From contig NZ_VCRO01000004.1 of assembly GCF_006007885.1 (NCBI RefSeq), positions 186,001 through 250,000 on the forward strand: DNA of 64,000 bases, read 5' to 3'. How positions within the stretch are numbered: the stretch's first letter is position 1; every line of letters begins with the position of its first letter. Below the pieces are notes generated by a model. It saw only the letters and a program-made list of their open reading frames with translations, did not search any database and had not been told where the DNA came from. Below, one piece after another: positions 7,450 to 16,228 of this stretch. The stretch comes from Alteribacter natronophilus. Its GTDB lineage: Bacteria; Bacillota; Bacilli; Bacillales; Salisediminibacteriaceae. The translations under genes and the position numbers were made by a program.

Positions 7450-7881
7450 TCAATCTGATGCCTCCTGGATGTCCTCTATAAACCGGCCAACCCAACCCAT
7501 ATCAATCGGCCCGTTTAAAATCTCGTAATAAGCAGACCTGCTGTAAAGGTGTAATCGATCTTCATAGATGCCCGCCCATGCAAGCGTGCCATCCTCACCG
7601 TTAATGGAAACATCAAACCCTTTCGTTCCGGAAACATCGGGATCCCAGTCTCGGTTTCTCATTTTCCTTACCTGGTACTGGCTTAAATACGCTGATAATT
7701 CTTCTGCGTGCCTCTCGTTGTCCGTAATCAGTTCATGGTTCATCACCAGTGAATCAACTTCCGAGGTATCATAGGCCATAACGTCATCAAGGCTTTTCTC
7801 CCTGTAATCGTCATAGGTTTTAATAGAGAAGAAGATGATGACTGCTGCAGCTCCAGTAATGATCAAGTGTTGCTTTTTCAT
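7450..7881 (-). CDS. Membrane-anchored hypothetical protein
   Basis: 143 residues. An N-terminal hydrophobic helix (about 7-20, IITGAAAVIIFFSIK) acts as uncleaved signal or anchor; no lipobox cysteine is present. The rest is soluble, mixed charge, with the segment SGTKGFDVSINGEDGTLAWAG. I do not recognise the family. It lies between two other small membrane-protein genes on the same strand, suggesting a loose cluster of surface proteins. Confidence 0.55.
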   Translation of the reverse strand: MKKQHLIITGAAAVIIFFSIKTYDDYREKSLDDVMAYDTSEVDSLVMNHELITDNERHAEELSAYLSQYQVRKMRNRDWDPDVSGTKGFDVSINGEDGTLAWAGIYEDRLHLYSRSAYYEILNGPIDMGWVGRFIEDIQEASD

Positions 7882-7916
7882 TCAACCATTCCAAACCTTT
7901 TAAGAGTAACCGGGCC

Positions 7917-8177
7917 TCACGAAGGAGCCTGGGGGTCGTTCATTTCCTCCAGGTTCTTCCTCCCTTTGATTATCGTTGTAACAATGAGCGCCCAGCTCAT
8001 CACAATAATCGTATAAATGGTGAAAATAGAATAAAAAAGATTACCGGGTGAAAGATTTCCGTAGAACCCTATCTCCGCCACAGCATGCCCGATACCATAA
8101 ACTGTGAAGGCAGCAATCGGGTTCAGCCACCATTTGCCCGTTTTCAGCTGGACGGCGGCTCCGCATACAACCGCCAA
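7917..8177 (-). CDS. Small membrane protein, DUF2651/YbeF-like; start uncertain
   Basis: From TTG 8177 the frame gives 86 residues with hydrophobic segments around residues 16-34 and 46-68 and a charged tail. The pattern (...KWWLNPIAAFTVYGIGHAV..., FTIYTIIVMSWALIVTTII) resembles DUF2651 proteins. The frame stays open upstream and adds FEGILIYLILIPL, an expected first helix, but no ATG, GTG or TTG occurs there. An ATT at 8219, 11 bases after AAGGAAGG, is the best-placed start and would give 100 residues. Family assignment is tentative. Confidence 0.5.
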   Translation of the reverse strand: MAVVCGAAVQLKTGKWWLNPIAAFTVYGIGHAVAEIGFYGNLSPGNLFYSIFTIYTIIVMSWALIVTTIIKGRKNLEEMNDPQAPS

Positions 8178-8252
8178 AAGCGGGATCAGAATCAGGTAAA
8201 TTAAAATACCTTCAAAAATAGCAGAACACGACCTTCCTTAATAGATAAACTG

Positions 8253-9035
8253 TCAGACTTTCTCCGCCACGATGAACAGATAATCCCCGCGGCTGCTGCG
8301 GTAGCGGGAACGAACTTCTTCAATCTGTCCGGATTCGATGTCAGCCTGGAGCCGGCGGCATCCTTCCGTTACTTCCTCTTCAGACGCAAGAGAGGAAAAG
8401 GTGGAAATTCCCGCCCGTACATCAGGGTCGAGGTACATTGAAGGATCGAACTTGCCGCTGTACAAAAAGAAATCCTGAAGATCCGGCTGCACGAGAAAGG
8501 ACTCGTGGCCGACGATCCGGAACCCGGCCTGCATCAGGGTGCGGTTCACTTCCTTTGGCATGGGCATCTGGCTGGCCGACTCATCAACTGCTTTTGGAAA
8601 ATATTCCTTCAGCCAGTACCTGTCCATCTGTTCTGGTGCCGAGGTGAAAATAACGAATCGTCCGCTGCGCATGACACGGAACACTTCCTTAAATGCAGGA
8701 AGCAGTGTTTGCATATGATGAATAGCGAGCGTACAGACGGCACCTTCGAACTGGCCGTCCTCATAGGGCAAATTCCCGGCATTCGCTTCGTCCCATGTAA
8801 TAGAGTGTGATTTGTCCCGGGCTTTTTCAAGCATTTCATCAGAGATATCGCATCCGGTTATGTCAAGACCGGATTTCTCCAGTGCAACTGTGTAGTTTCC
8901 TGTGCCGCAGGCCACATCCAGCACTTTGGCTCCGTCTTTTACGTGAAGCTGGCTCCGCAGTCTTCTCGTAATCTCAGGATCCGCTTTCCTGGTAGTATCG
9001 TAGGTTTTCCCGATCCGATCGTAGAGTGCACCCAT
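8253..9035 (-). CDS. Class I SAM-dependent methyltransferase
   Basis: 260 residues. The SAM-binding motif I is VLDVACGTGNYTVAL (about residues 39-53), with acidic motif II TGCDISDEML and the post-motif GAVCTLAIHHM, all of the methyltransferase domain 11 type. The N-terminus MGALYDRIGKTYDTTR is common in UbiE-like small-molecule methyltransferases. An AGGAGG-type site precedes the ATG (GGGAGGTTACTT). The substrate cannot be deduced. It is transcribed away from the small membrane gene at 9160. Confidence 0.85.
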   Translation of the reverse strand: MGALYDRIGKTYDTTRKADPEITRRLRSQLHVKDGAKVLDVACGTGNYTVALEKSGLDITGCDISDEMLEKARDKSHSITWDEANAGNLPYEDGQFEGAVCTLAIHHMQTLLPAFKEVFRVMRSGRFVIFTSAPEQMDRYWLKEYFPKAVDESASQMPMPKEVNRTLMQAGFRIVGHESFLVQPDLQDFFLYSGKFDPSMYLDPDVRAGISTFSSLASEEEVTEGCRRLQADIESGQIEEVRSRYRSSRGDYLFIVAEKV

Positions 9036-9159
9036 AAGTAACCTCCCGTTTTGTTACAAATTTCCACTCATCTGTTTTCATCGTATCATGTAACAAAACT
9101 GTTTGAAAGTTATGATAAAATTAAACCAGTTTCCATTTTTTCCAAAGTGAGGGTGAACC

Positions 9160-9435
9160 ATGTTTTTTCCATTACTGTTCATTACGGTTATCGCCAGCTT
9201 TGCAGCTTTTACGGCGGCAAAGGGAGAAAGAAAAGGACTCAAGCTGGGACTCAGCCTTGTTCTTTCATTTTTAACCGCAGCTGTAATGTACGCCCTTCCG
9301 GCTGCTCTGGCGGCAACGCCAACGCTTTTACTGTCAGTGTCGTGGAACACACTCCTCCTCGTGTTCACAATCCTGCCTGCCGCCGCGTTTATTATGTTCC
9401 AGCTGCTGCTTTACAATATAAAACTCATGGGCTGA
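9160..9435 (+). CDS. Small hydrophobic membrane protein, unknown
   Basis: 91 residues, three predicted transmembrane segments (about 3-20, 27-50 and 58-83). Start ATG 9160 follows GAGGGTGAACC. No family recognised. It may form an operon with the next three plus-strand genes, all small or membrane-linked. Confidence 0.5.
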   Translation: MFFPLLFITVIASFAAFTAAKGERKGLKLGLSLVLSFLTAAVMYALPAALAATPTLLLSVSWNTLLLVFTILPAAAFIMFQLLLYNIKLMG

Positions 9436-9578
9436 GGCTGAAGCCATTCAGCCGCCCAACTCCAGTGACCGTTGCCGGTATACTTGAGCCGTGGGACGAT
9501 CGCCCGTAACAGCATGAAAAGAAAGAAGGGATTCACATCATCGTTTTACTTTTATTCACTATCATCACTGCCCTCACC

Positions 9579-9797
9579 GTGGCTATTGGCTGGAATCTTT
9601 CAAAAGACCTGCCAGAAGATTACCTGATTCTGAAACTGATCGGATATCAGCTTCTCGGCACATTTACGATCAATATTGATTGGATTCAGCTGCCTGTGGG
9701 ACTTGTGATTGTCTACTTTATGAACCAGAAACAGAACCGGAAAGCCAAGCTGACCGTGGCGGTGATTGGATATATCCTTTCCGTATTACTCTATTAA
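9579..9797 (+). CDS. Small membrane protein, unknown; likely starts upstream at a non-standard codon
   Basis: From GTG 9579 the product is 72 residues with hydrophobic segments at about 21-40 and 58-71. No ribosome site lies before this GTG. The same frame continues upstream through IVLLLFTIITALT, a good first membrane helix, to ATC 9537/9540, which lies 6-9 bases after AAAGAAGGG. No ATG, GTG or TTG is available in frame there, so either a rare ATC/ATT start is used or the gene is damaged. Stop codon is 12 bases before the next gene. Confidence 0.4.
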   Translation: MAIGWNLSKDLPEDYLILKLIGYQLLGTFTINIDWIQLPVGLVIVYFMNQKQNRKAKLTVAVIGYILSVLLY

Positions 9798-9809
9798 GGA
9801 GGTGGCCGG

Positions 9810-10379
9810 ATGAGAGACCTTCCTGATTTTATGATACAAAGCCGGGGGCCGGTGTCGGAGACGGTGCTGCGCCTCGGGTTTCGCACATTTCATGAAATAG
9901 CCGCGTTTGTCCGGGATCTGCCTTACGGACGAAACACCGACCGAAGTGACTACAGGCTCATCCTGACCGAGGGGAAAGGCACCTGCAGTACCAAGCACGC
10001 CCTTTTGGCAGCACTCTGCGGGGAGCACGGTAAAGATGACATCAGGCTGTACACCGGAATCTATCAGATGAACGGCCAGAACACACCGGGAACGGGGCCG
10101 GTTTTGTCACGGCATGGATTAACGCACGTGCCCGAGGCACACTGCTACCTCAAGTTCAATGATGAGAGGTTTGATTTTACCCGTCCGGGAGCAAAAGCGG
10201 AAGGAATCACCGCGGAAAAAGCGATCACCCCTGAACAGATCGGCGAGGATAAAGTCAGGTTTCACCGCCGGTACACAAGCGAGTGGATTAAAACAGAAAA
10301 CCTGCCGTATGAGCTGAAGGATGTGTGGCAAATCCGGGAACAGTGCATCGAGGCCCTGGCCGAGGGGGAAGGAAGGTAA
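9810..10379 (+). CDS. Transglutaminase-like fold protein, unknown role
   Basis: 189 residues. GKGTCSTKHALLAALC carries a Cys at the head of a helix, EAHCYLKF supplies a His and RFDFTRP an Asp. This order (Cys, His, Asp) matches the transglutaminase/cysteine-protease core. No signal peptide. Start ATG follows AAGGAGGTGGCCGG. Substrate unknown; some proteins of this superfamily are inactive, but all three candidate residues are here. The next gene starts 7 bases after its stop. Confidence 0.55.
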   Translation: MRDLPDFMIQSRGPVSETVLRLGFRTFHEIAAFVRDLPYGRNTDRSDYRLILTEGKGTCSTKHALLAALCGEHGKDDIRLYTGIYQMNGQNTPGTGPVLSRHGLTHVPEAHCYLKFNDERFDFTRPGAKAEGITAEKAITPEQIGEDKVRFHRRYTSEWIKTENLPYELKDVWQIREQCIEALAEGEGR

Positions 10380-10385
10380 ACAGAG

Positions 10386-10865
10386 ATGTTTGATTTTATG
10401 TTAATGGTGCACATTGCTGCCGGTACCATTTGCCTCATCAGCGGTCTGATGGCCATGAGTTTCAGGAAAAAGCGCGGACGTCATTCTGTATCAGGTGAAA
10501 TCTATCACGGAGCGTACATCGTTATTTTTCTCACCTCCACCTTGATGGCGGTATGGAACTGGAGCGGGAGTGCGTACCTGTTTTATATCGGAATTTTTTC
10601 CTACGCTCTGGCACTGACCGGTTATCTTGCAGGGAAGCGGAGGCAGAAAGGCTGGATCGGTACCCATATCGGCGGCATGCTGGGCTCCTACATCGCTGTG
10701 ATCACTGCCATTATCGTGGTGAACGTCCATAAAGTGCCCATGCTTGGTGATGTGCCGATTCTCGTGTTCTGGCTCCTGCCCACCGTAATCGGTTCGCCGG
10801 CCATCTACGCTGTCGGAAGAAAATACCGGCGGAAACGCCAGCCGAAGCAGCCGATCGCCTCATAG
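10386..10865 (+). CDS. DUF2306-like four-helix membrane protein
   Basis: 159 residues with about four transmembrane segments. The first helix has MVHIAAGTICLISGLMAM followed by KKRGRHSVSGEIYHGAYI, a histidine- and glycine-containing loop typical of DUF2306/YozB-like membrane proteins. Function unknown; conserved histidines might bind a cofactor. It is the last of the four-gene run that begins at 9160. Confidence 0.55.
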   Translation: MFDFMLMVHIAAGTICLISGLMAMSFRKKRGRHSVSGEIYHGAYIVIFLTSTLMAVWNWSGSAYLFYIGIFSYALALTGYLAGKRRQKGWIGTHIGGMLGSYIAVITAIIVVNVHKVPMLGDVPILVFWLLPTVIGSPAIYAVGRKYRRKRQPKQPIAS

Positions 10866-10882
10866 AAGGGAAGCTGGGGGCG

Positions 10883-11101
10883 ATGAAATTCTCAGCATGG
10901 GAAAAGTGAGGACGAAGGTTTTCCTGGAATCAGATCTGGCATTCCCTCCGGCAGGCAATTGGAAAAATCGATGATTACCTGCCGGAAATGCGGGTCTGTG
11001 CATAGATTCAGGCCATCAGAAACAGAGATCAGCCGAGTGATGACAGAAGTCGAAAAAGGAAGGTATTCTGGGAAGCTTATGGTCCCGACTATAAAGAATA
11101 G
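10883..11101 (+). pseudogene. Possible decayed gene, one frame with two internal stops
   Basis: A single 73-codon frame starting ATG 10883 and ending TAG 11101 is open except for a TGA at codon 9 and a TAG at codon 41. The predicted pieces look protein-like (SWNQIWHSLRQAIGKIDDYL and KVFWEAYGPDYKE). I do not recognise the family. Chance is not excluded over such a short length. Confidence 0.3.
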
Positions 11102-11115
11102 AGTGAGGTTCTGCT

Positions 11116-12102
11116 ATGAAACTCGTTATATTGGATGACTGGGAACATCTCTTTTCAGCGCATCCGCGTCTGGAGGAACTAAAGCGTCACTTTGATGTGC
11201 ACATCTACGACGATCAGCCCTCCCACGGCACGCTCATCAGCAGGATACAGGATGCAGACATCATATTACCGATCCGAGAGCGGACAAGCTTTACGAAGCC
11301 TGTGCTGGAAAGCATGAAGAACGTGAAGCTGATTGCCCAGACCGGAGGAGGACTTGCCCATCTGGATCTGGAGGAGGCGACCCGGCTCGGGATTCCTGTG
11401 GCGACGACCCCGGGAGGGTCTGCTTCAGTGGTGGAGCTTATTTTCGGACTCATTTTGTCCCACGCGCGGAGGCTTCCACGCCTCGACGAGGAAATGAAAG
11501 CGGGAGAGTGGACGGAATCTGTCGGATTTGGCCTGGAGGGAAAGACGGTGGGCATCATCGGTCTCGGAAAAATCGGTTCAGGCGTGGCAAAAGCAGCGCA
11601 GGCATTCGGGATGAACGTCATCGCGTGGGGGCCAAGGCTGACTGAGGAAAGGGCAAGGGATAAAGGCGTCGGATATGTCTCCTTTGAAACACTTCTTCAG
11701 AACTCCCATTTCATTGTGACCGCTGTCCGCCTGGTACCGGAGACAAGACATCTGCTGAAAAAGGAACAGTTTTCCCTCATGCGCCGGGATGCCTTTCTCG
11801 TCAACACCTCCAGGGGTGAAATTGTGGATGAACAGGCTCTGATCGAGGCACTGGAAACAAAGCGGATTGCCGGTGCCGGGCTCGACGTGTTCGCAGAAGA
11901 GCCGCTTCCCTCGGATAATCCACTCCGAAAAATGGACAACGTGATTCTCACACCTCACATTGGATGGAAGACGGATACGATCTTCAATCGCTTTTTTACC
12001 TCGGCTGCGGAGAACATCCTTTCCTTTTTTGTGGAAGGAAAGCCGATCCGGATTAAGAATCCGGAAGTGCTCGAGCGAAAAGAAAAAGGAGATAATCGAT
12101 AA
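11116..12102 (+). CDS. D-isomer-specific 2-hydroxyacid dehydrogenase
   Basis: 328 residues. The nucleotide-binding domain has GKTVGIIGLGKIGSG, and the catalytic set is complete: Arg in VNTSRGEIVDEQAL, Glu in GLDVFAEEPLP, His in ILTPHIGW. The N-terminal substrate domain starts MKLVILDDWEHLF. Enzymes of this class (PGDH/glyoxylate reductase-like) reduce 2-keto acids with NAD(P)H in the cytosol. The substrate is not evident from neighbours. ATG follows GAGTGAGGTTCTGCT. Confidence 0.88.
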   Translation: MKLVILDDWEHLFSAHPRLEELKRHFDVHIYDDQPSHGTLISRIQDADIILPIRERTSFTKPVLESMKNVKLIAQTGGGLAHLDLEEATRLGIPVATTPGGSASVVELIFGLILSHARRLPRLDEEMKAGEWTESVGFGLEGKTVGIIGLGKIGSGVAKAAQAFGMNVIAWGPRLTEERARDKGVGYVSFETLLQNSHFIVTAVRLVPETRHLLKKEQFSLMRRDAFLVNTSRGEIVDEQALIEALETKRIAGAGLDVFAEEPLPSDNPLRKMDNVILTPHIGWKTDTIFNRFFTSAAENILSFFVEGKPIRIKNPEVLERKEKGDNR

Positions 12103-12167
12103 AACGAATCATTATACCTTTTGTAGATCGGCGAGTTTTTTAATCCATAAAAAAGGAGCACTGAATC

Positions 12168-12731
12168 ATGTCCTTTCCCGAACTGGAAACAAACAGGCTC
12201 AGGCTGGTGAAAATAGATGAGAAACATGTTACGCCTTACTTTAACATCATGAAAAGAGCGGATGTGATGAAGTACTACGGTATGGATGCCCTTGAAACAA
12301 TCGAGCAGGCGGCAGCAATCGTTGCCTCGTTCGGGCAGACATTTGAGGCGGGACGGGGCATCCGCTGGGGAATTATTCATAAAGAGGACAGTGAGTTTGC
12401 CGGCACCATTGGCCTCAATGCCCTGAATATGTTCAGTAAACGGACAGAGATCGGATACGAGCTTCACCCTGACTATCATAACCGTGGAATCATGTCCGAA
12501 GCCCTTGGACACGTGCTGAAGTACACCTTTGAGGAACTCGATCTTTACCGCACAGGGGCTGTGACTTTTCCTGAAAACGAGGCTTCCACCGGACTCCTTA
12601 AGCGGTTTGGATTCAGGCAAGAGGGGACACTGCGCGGTTATCTGTACCAGGGTGGCCGGTCACACGACGCTCTCGTTTTCTCCCTTTTAAAACCGGAGTG
12701 GGAAAAACGGAATCTGAGACCACGGTCTTAG
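12168..12731 (+). CDS. GNAT N-acetyltransferase, RimJ/RimL type
   Basis: 187 residues. FPELETNRLRLVKI at the N-terminus is the RimJ/RimL signature, and the acetyl-CoA region IGYELHPDYHNRGIMSEAL is clear. FPENEASTGLLKRFGFRQEG is the usual closing motif. Start ATG 12168 is preceded by AAAAAAGGAGCA. It probably acetylates a protein or peptide N-terminus or a small amine; target unknown. Confidence 0.85.
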   Translation: MSFPELETNRLRLVKIDEKHVTPYFNIMKRADVMKYYGMDALETIEQAAAIVASFGQTFEAGRGIRWGIIHKEDSEFAGTIGLNALNMFSKRTEIGYELHPDYHNRGIMSEALGHVLKYTFEELDLYRTGAVTFPENEASTGLLKRFGFRQEGTLRGYLYQGGRSHDALVFSLLKPEWEKRNLRPRS

Positions 12732-12811
12732 ACATTTTCAATCACTGCTCTCACGAAAAAACGTCTTCTCCTGCTTATGATGAATGTATAAACAGTGAGG
12801 AGGCGTTTTTT

Positions 12812-13285
12812 ATGATTGAAGGACTTTATGAAGCTCATCTGCCGGTAAAAAACCTGAAGAGGGCTGCTGCATTTTACGAAAAGCTCGGGCTGGAACTGGC
12901 CTGTGATGCAGGGGATACCCTGTTTTACTGGATCGAGAAGGAAAAAAGCTGGCTCGGCCTCTGGGAAGGCGAGGAGTACAGAACACCGTACCACCCCTCG
13001 CTGAAACACGTGGCGTTCAGAGCGGGTTATGAGAATATGAAAAGGTCCCGGAAGTGGCTTGAGGATGCAGGCGCCACAGTCGTTCCGTTTGGCGGCCGCA
13101 CGTCAGCCGATCCTTTTATCCGGCCGTGGCAGGGCAACGGATCGGTATACTTCGAGGATCCGGACGGCAACAGCCTCGAGCTCATGTGCTTTGTCGACGT
13201 GCCTGACCATTTAAAACAGGTAAAAGAGAAGCTCTCATTCGATGAATTTGAGAGAAGGACCGGTAACCGTCATTTCAACAACTAA
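12812..13285 (+). CDS. VOC/glyoxalase-fold metalloprotein
   Basis: 157 residues from ATG 12812, chosen because AGTGAGGAGG precedes it and the domain starts there (MIEGLYEAHLPVKNLKRAAAFYEKLGLE). Paired beta-alpha-beta modules carry the metal-ligand pattern His10, His in LKHVAFRA and Glu in DPDGNSLELMC. Relatives include glyoxalases, fosfomycin-modifying enzymes and dioxygenases. No specific activity can be assigned. Its stop overlaps the stop of the convergent kinase gene by a few bases. Confidence 0.8.
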   Translation: MIEGLYEAHLPVKNLKRAAAFYEKLGLELACDAGDTLFYWIEKEKSWLGLWEGEEYRTPYHPSLKHVAFRAGYENMKRSRKWLEDAGATVVPFGGRTSADPFIRPWQGNGSVYFEDPDGNSLELMCFVDVPDHLKQVKEKLSFDEFERRTGNRHFNN

Positions 13286-14193
13286 GGCGAGTGCGGAAGT
13301 TTTCCGGAGAGAGTCTCGAGGTCTTCGATCATTTCGGGCAGCCACTCCCCGGCAATGGGCATATGACCAATCCCGTACCTGAGCGTCCAGTCAAGCATCC
13401 GTACGGTCCAGAGGATGCCTCCAAGCGTGAGCTGCCAGTCGAGGTCTTTTGTAAGGGTTGGCTCTGTTTTTGAGGTGAAGGCTTTCAAAACAGCATCCCT
13501 GTCCAGACCATCCCCTTCGGCTGCCAATAGAAGACAGTACAGATCCCCAAGGTCGGGGCTTACATAAGCCAGCGCCCAGTCAACGGGGGTGATGCTGTCA
13601 CCATTTACGATCAGGTTTTTCGGAAAATAGTCGCTGTGGCACAGTGTCGCGGGAAAATGACGGTAAAGCTTTTCCAGGTGTGGCGGCAGCATCTGCAGCA
13701 GATGGTTCAATACCTGTTTCTGTGCCTTATCAAGATAGGAATTTCCTGTCATGGATGTGAGTGTATGTAACGTATCCCGTGGTGTCACCTTATAGGGTTC
13801 CTGGTTCTTTAATTTTCCTGAAGGGGCGGAAGCTTCTTTCCGGATGATGGCGAGCTGTTCAGCAGCTCTGATATACCCTGTTTCGGATGGCTCCTGTTCG
13901 AGTGTCCGTCCCTTCAGGTCTTCCATTAGAAGTACACCTGTACCGCCGTCTGTGGAAGAATGGTAAACGCAGGGCTGACTGACCGGAAGTGGGCCCAGGA
14001 GTTCTCTGTAGACAGCACCTTCCCGGGCAGGATGGCCCGTCCCTATTTTCCCGATAGCGGTACTTCCGTCCAAGAACGTGATTCTCCACACCTCGGAATA
14101 CTGCCACTTTCTTAGGAGTTCCCACTTCACCGGCTTTCCGGTGACTTCAAGCTCGCTCTTATATTTCTCCCATGATTCAGGCAGAGATTTCAT
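13282..14193 (-). CDS. APH-family phosphotransferase (protein-kinase-like fold)
   Basis: 303 residues. The catalytic loop is LCHSDYFPKNLIVNGDSITPVDWALAYVSPDLGDLY: the HSDYFPKN Brenner-type motif followed by the metal-binding VDW, in place of the more common IDW. N-terminal lobe has TAIGKIG for the ATP-binding lysine. The family phosphorylates antibiotics, sugars or amines; no target can be inferred. It overlaps the methyltransferase gene upstream, so the two are probably co-expressed. Confidence 0.8.
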   Translation of the reverse strand: MKSLPESWEKYKSELEVTGKPVKWELLRKWQYSEVWRITFLDGSTAIGKIGTGHPAREGAVYRELLGPLPVSQPCVYHSSTDGGTGVLLMEDLKGRTLEQEPSETGYIRAAEQLAIIRKEASAPSGKLKNQEPYKVTPRDTLHTLTSMTGNSYLDKAQKQVLNHLLQMLPPHLEKLYRHFPATLCHSDYFPKNLIVNGDSITPVDWALAYVSPDLGDLYCLLLAAEGDGLDRDAVLKAFTSKTEPTLTKDLDWQLTLGGILWTVRMLDWTLRYGIGHMPIAGEWLPEMIEDLETLSGKLPHSP

Positions 14194-14899
14194 CCCGTTT
14201 CCTCCCTTTCACGATCAGAAAATTCGGGCGCGTCATCAGCTTCTGGTACCCTTCAGGATTTTTGTCCAGGAAACGCGCTGTGGGTTGTGGTTCGATGAGC
14301 AGCTCGAGATTGAAAACATCCAGAGTGTCATTGAGAATCATCTGCAGCGGACGGCGGTAAAAAGGCACCCGGACCGGGCCCTGGTCTGTGCTCCACTCAT
14401 CCACGATCAGTTCGTGACCGAAATAATCGCCGCTCTTTGAAAGCCCCACATCCATAGTGGGGTGGTGGACCGAGTAAAGAATCACGCCACCCGGTTTGAG
14501 CACACGGGAAAACTCACAAAATACTGGTGGCCAGTCCCGTATGTAGTGAAGGGAGAGTGAGCATACGACATAGTCGAATGATTCTCCTTTAAACGGCAGA
14601 GGTGCGGAGAAGTCCAGTTCCAGCACCTCCGCTTTTTGGCCAATCCGCCTTTTGGCAGCCTGGACCATTTCGGGGCTGAGATCGGCTGCTGTGACGGAAG
14701 CACCGCGTTCAAGGAGCTGTTCCGTGTACCATCCGGCAGCGCAGCCGGCATCAAGTACATCCTTTCCATGGAGACTGCCGGGAAGCTGGTTCATCATCGC
14801 CGGACGTTCGTATTCGGCGTTGTATACGTTTTCGCTGTCGACCTGATGTTCGTACCTGTGAGCGAGTCGGTCGAACGTTTCTTTTACGCGTGCGTTCAT
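14177..14899 (-). CDS. Class I SAM-dependent methyltransferase
   Basis: 240 residues from ATG 14899, chosen since CCGGAGGTG lies just upstream; a GTG inside that site is less likely. Motif I VLDAGCAAGWYTEQLL, motif II VTAADLSPEMV, and YVVCSLSLHYIRDW are clear. C-terminal part has LLIEPQPTARFLDKNPEGYQ, common in small-molecule methyltransferases of Bacilli. It overlaps the start of the APH-like kinase gene at 14193. Confidence 0.85.
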   Translation of the reverse strand: MNARVKETFDRLAHRYEHQVDSENVYNAEYERPAMMNQLPGSLHGKDVLDAGCAAGWYTEQLLERGASVTAADLSPEMVQAAKRRIGQKAEVLELDFSAPLPFKGESFDYVVCSLSLHYIRDWPPVFCEFSRVLKPGGVILYSVHHPTMDVGLSKSGDYFGHELIVDEWSTDQGPVRVPFYRRPLQMILNDTLDVFNLELLIEPQPTARFLDKNPEGYQKLMTRPNFLIVKGRKRDEISA

Positions 14900-14965
14900 G
14901 ATGAAAGGCACCTCCGGATATCAAAATGCATTAACACAATTAGAAGGGAATGTTTCCCATTTTAT

Positions 14966-15003
14966 CAAAGAAAAAAGCCGCGTCCGTTCCCGGGCGCGGT
15001 ATT
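14966..15003 (-). terminator. Terminator of the kinase gene at 15014
   Basis: Read on the minus strand: CCGCGCCCGGGAACGGACGCGG hairpin region followed by CTTTTTTC. It lies just after the stop of the minus-strand gene at 15014. Confidence 0.8.
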
Positions 15004-15013
15004 TTATACGGGT

Positions 15014-15994
15014 TTAAATCTGAATGGTGACAATCGCCCGGCCGCTTTCAAGGCGGGAGCGGATCCCGTTAAGGAACTGCCGGCGCTCGGGCGTGAGGTT
15101 TTCCACGTCCCACTTTTTATGAAGCACACCGAACAGCTCGCAGTCACGGAATCGGAGCATGTGGGGCAGATCCTTAAAGAGCTGCGGCGGCATTTCCGAA
15201 TACTGGGTATAGCCCTGCATGAACCGGCTCAGGAACCGTTTCGCTTTTTCCGCCCTTGCATGGTCATCCTGAATGTGAAGCATCGAGTAGTAAAGCGGAA
15301 TGGCGATGTCACTGGCCAGAAAATGATAGGCGGAATCGTCAAAGTCAAAGATATTAATGGTACTGCCGTCGTAAAAAAAGTTCCCGGAATGGAGATCCGT
15401 ATGTATAAGCTGGTACCGGTTATGTGTTTTCGGGATCTGTTTCAGCGTATCGATCACATTGCGGATCTGCCAGACGATTTTTTTATCCCCGTGAGGCAGA
15501 AACGGGGCAAACTGGGTTTCAAAGGATTCAACGAGATCGGCGCGTTTTCGTATGTGAGCGGGAGGTTTGTACTGTTTGGTGAGCCGGTGGAGGCGGCCGG
15601 TTTCCCTGCCCCAGGCGTGAATCAGCCGGATGTCTTCGAGCTTCTCCTTAATTTTTACAGGGCTGCCCTGAGCTTTCTCGAACAGGGTCACATAAAACGT
15701 ACTGTCTTTTACAGCGGCAGTTTCAATGAGCCTGCCTTCCACACTCGTGAGTGCCGGGCTGACCCCGGCTCCTTTTCCGCTCAGAAACATGAGCCAGTCT
15801 AGTTCGCTTGCAACTTCCTCATAATCCCGGTGACTGGAGTGGGTAAAACGCAGAATGACATTCCGGCTGCCGCGGACACCTTCGAAGACGTAATTTTCGA
15901 AATCCCCGACTTTCCTTACTTTTTCCACGCCGAATTTCCGTATGCCTTCCAAAAATACGTCATCTGTAAACAGCTGGTCGATGTAGGTTTCCAT
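15014..15994 (-). CDS. APH/CotS-like phosphotransferase
   Basis: 326 residues from ATG 15994, which has a strong AGGAGG 9 bases upstream; a longer in-frame start at 16090 lacks this. The catalytic loop LIHTDLHSGNFFYDG and the metal motif INIFDFDDSAYHFLASDIA identify the APH/choline-kinase superfamily. The Ser/Thr-kinase-like N-lobe includes ENYVFEGVRGSRNVILRFTHSSHRD. Similar Bacillus proteins include the spore-coat CotS/YtaG group and homoserine-kinase-like enzymes; the substrate is unknown. Confidence 0.82.
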   Translation of the reverse strand: METYIDQLFTDDVFLEGIRKFGVEKVRKVGDFENYVFEGVRGSRNVILRFTHSSHRDYEEVASELDWLMFLSGKGAGVSPALTSVEGRLIETAAVKDSTFYVTLFEKAQGSPVKIKEKLEDIRLIHAWGRETGRLHRLTKQYKPPAHIRKRADLVESFETQFAPFLPHGDKKIVWQIRNVIDTLKQIPKTHNRYQLIHTDLHSGNFFYDGSTINIFDFDDSAYHFLASDIAIPLYYSMLHIQDDHARAEKAKRFLSRFMQGYTQYSEMPPQLFKDLPHMLRFRDCELFGVLHKKWDVENLTPERRQFLNGIRSRLESGRAIVTIQI

Positions 15995-16196
15995 AATTAA
16001 CGCCTCCTGTACTGCTTCAATTTCTGCGTCCATAGCATCGTCTTCAACCAACTGAACGGGCCTCGCCTTATCTACTGTTAAGTTTATCACAAATATCTGA
16101 AAGTTTCGTCAAAACTGTTGTAAATTTTATGAGGAGAAAGTGAAGGATTTGTCACAGGAGATGCGGGTTCTGTCGAACGAAAAGAAATAAAAATGA

Positions 16197-16225
16197 TTGA
16201 CGCCGGTGAAAAGGTTGTGTAGTAT
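16197..16225 (+). promoter_or_regulatory. Sigma-A-type promoter of the GntR-ABC operon
   Basis: TTGACG at 16197-16202 and TAGTAT at 16220-16225 with a 17-base spacer, 75 bases upstream of the GntR gene. Confidence 0.7.
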
Positions 16226-16228
16226 TAT

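Noticed and set aside
9514..9600. ATG 9514 as the start of the small membrane gene at 9579
   Set aside because: It is in another frame and gives an unlikely Ser/Phe-rich peptide.
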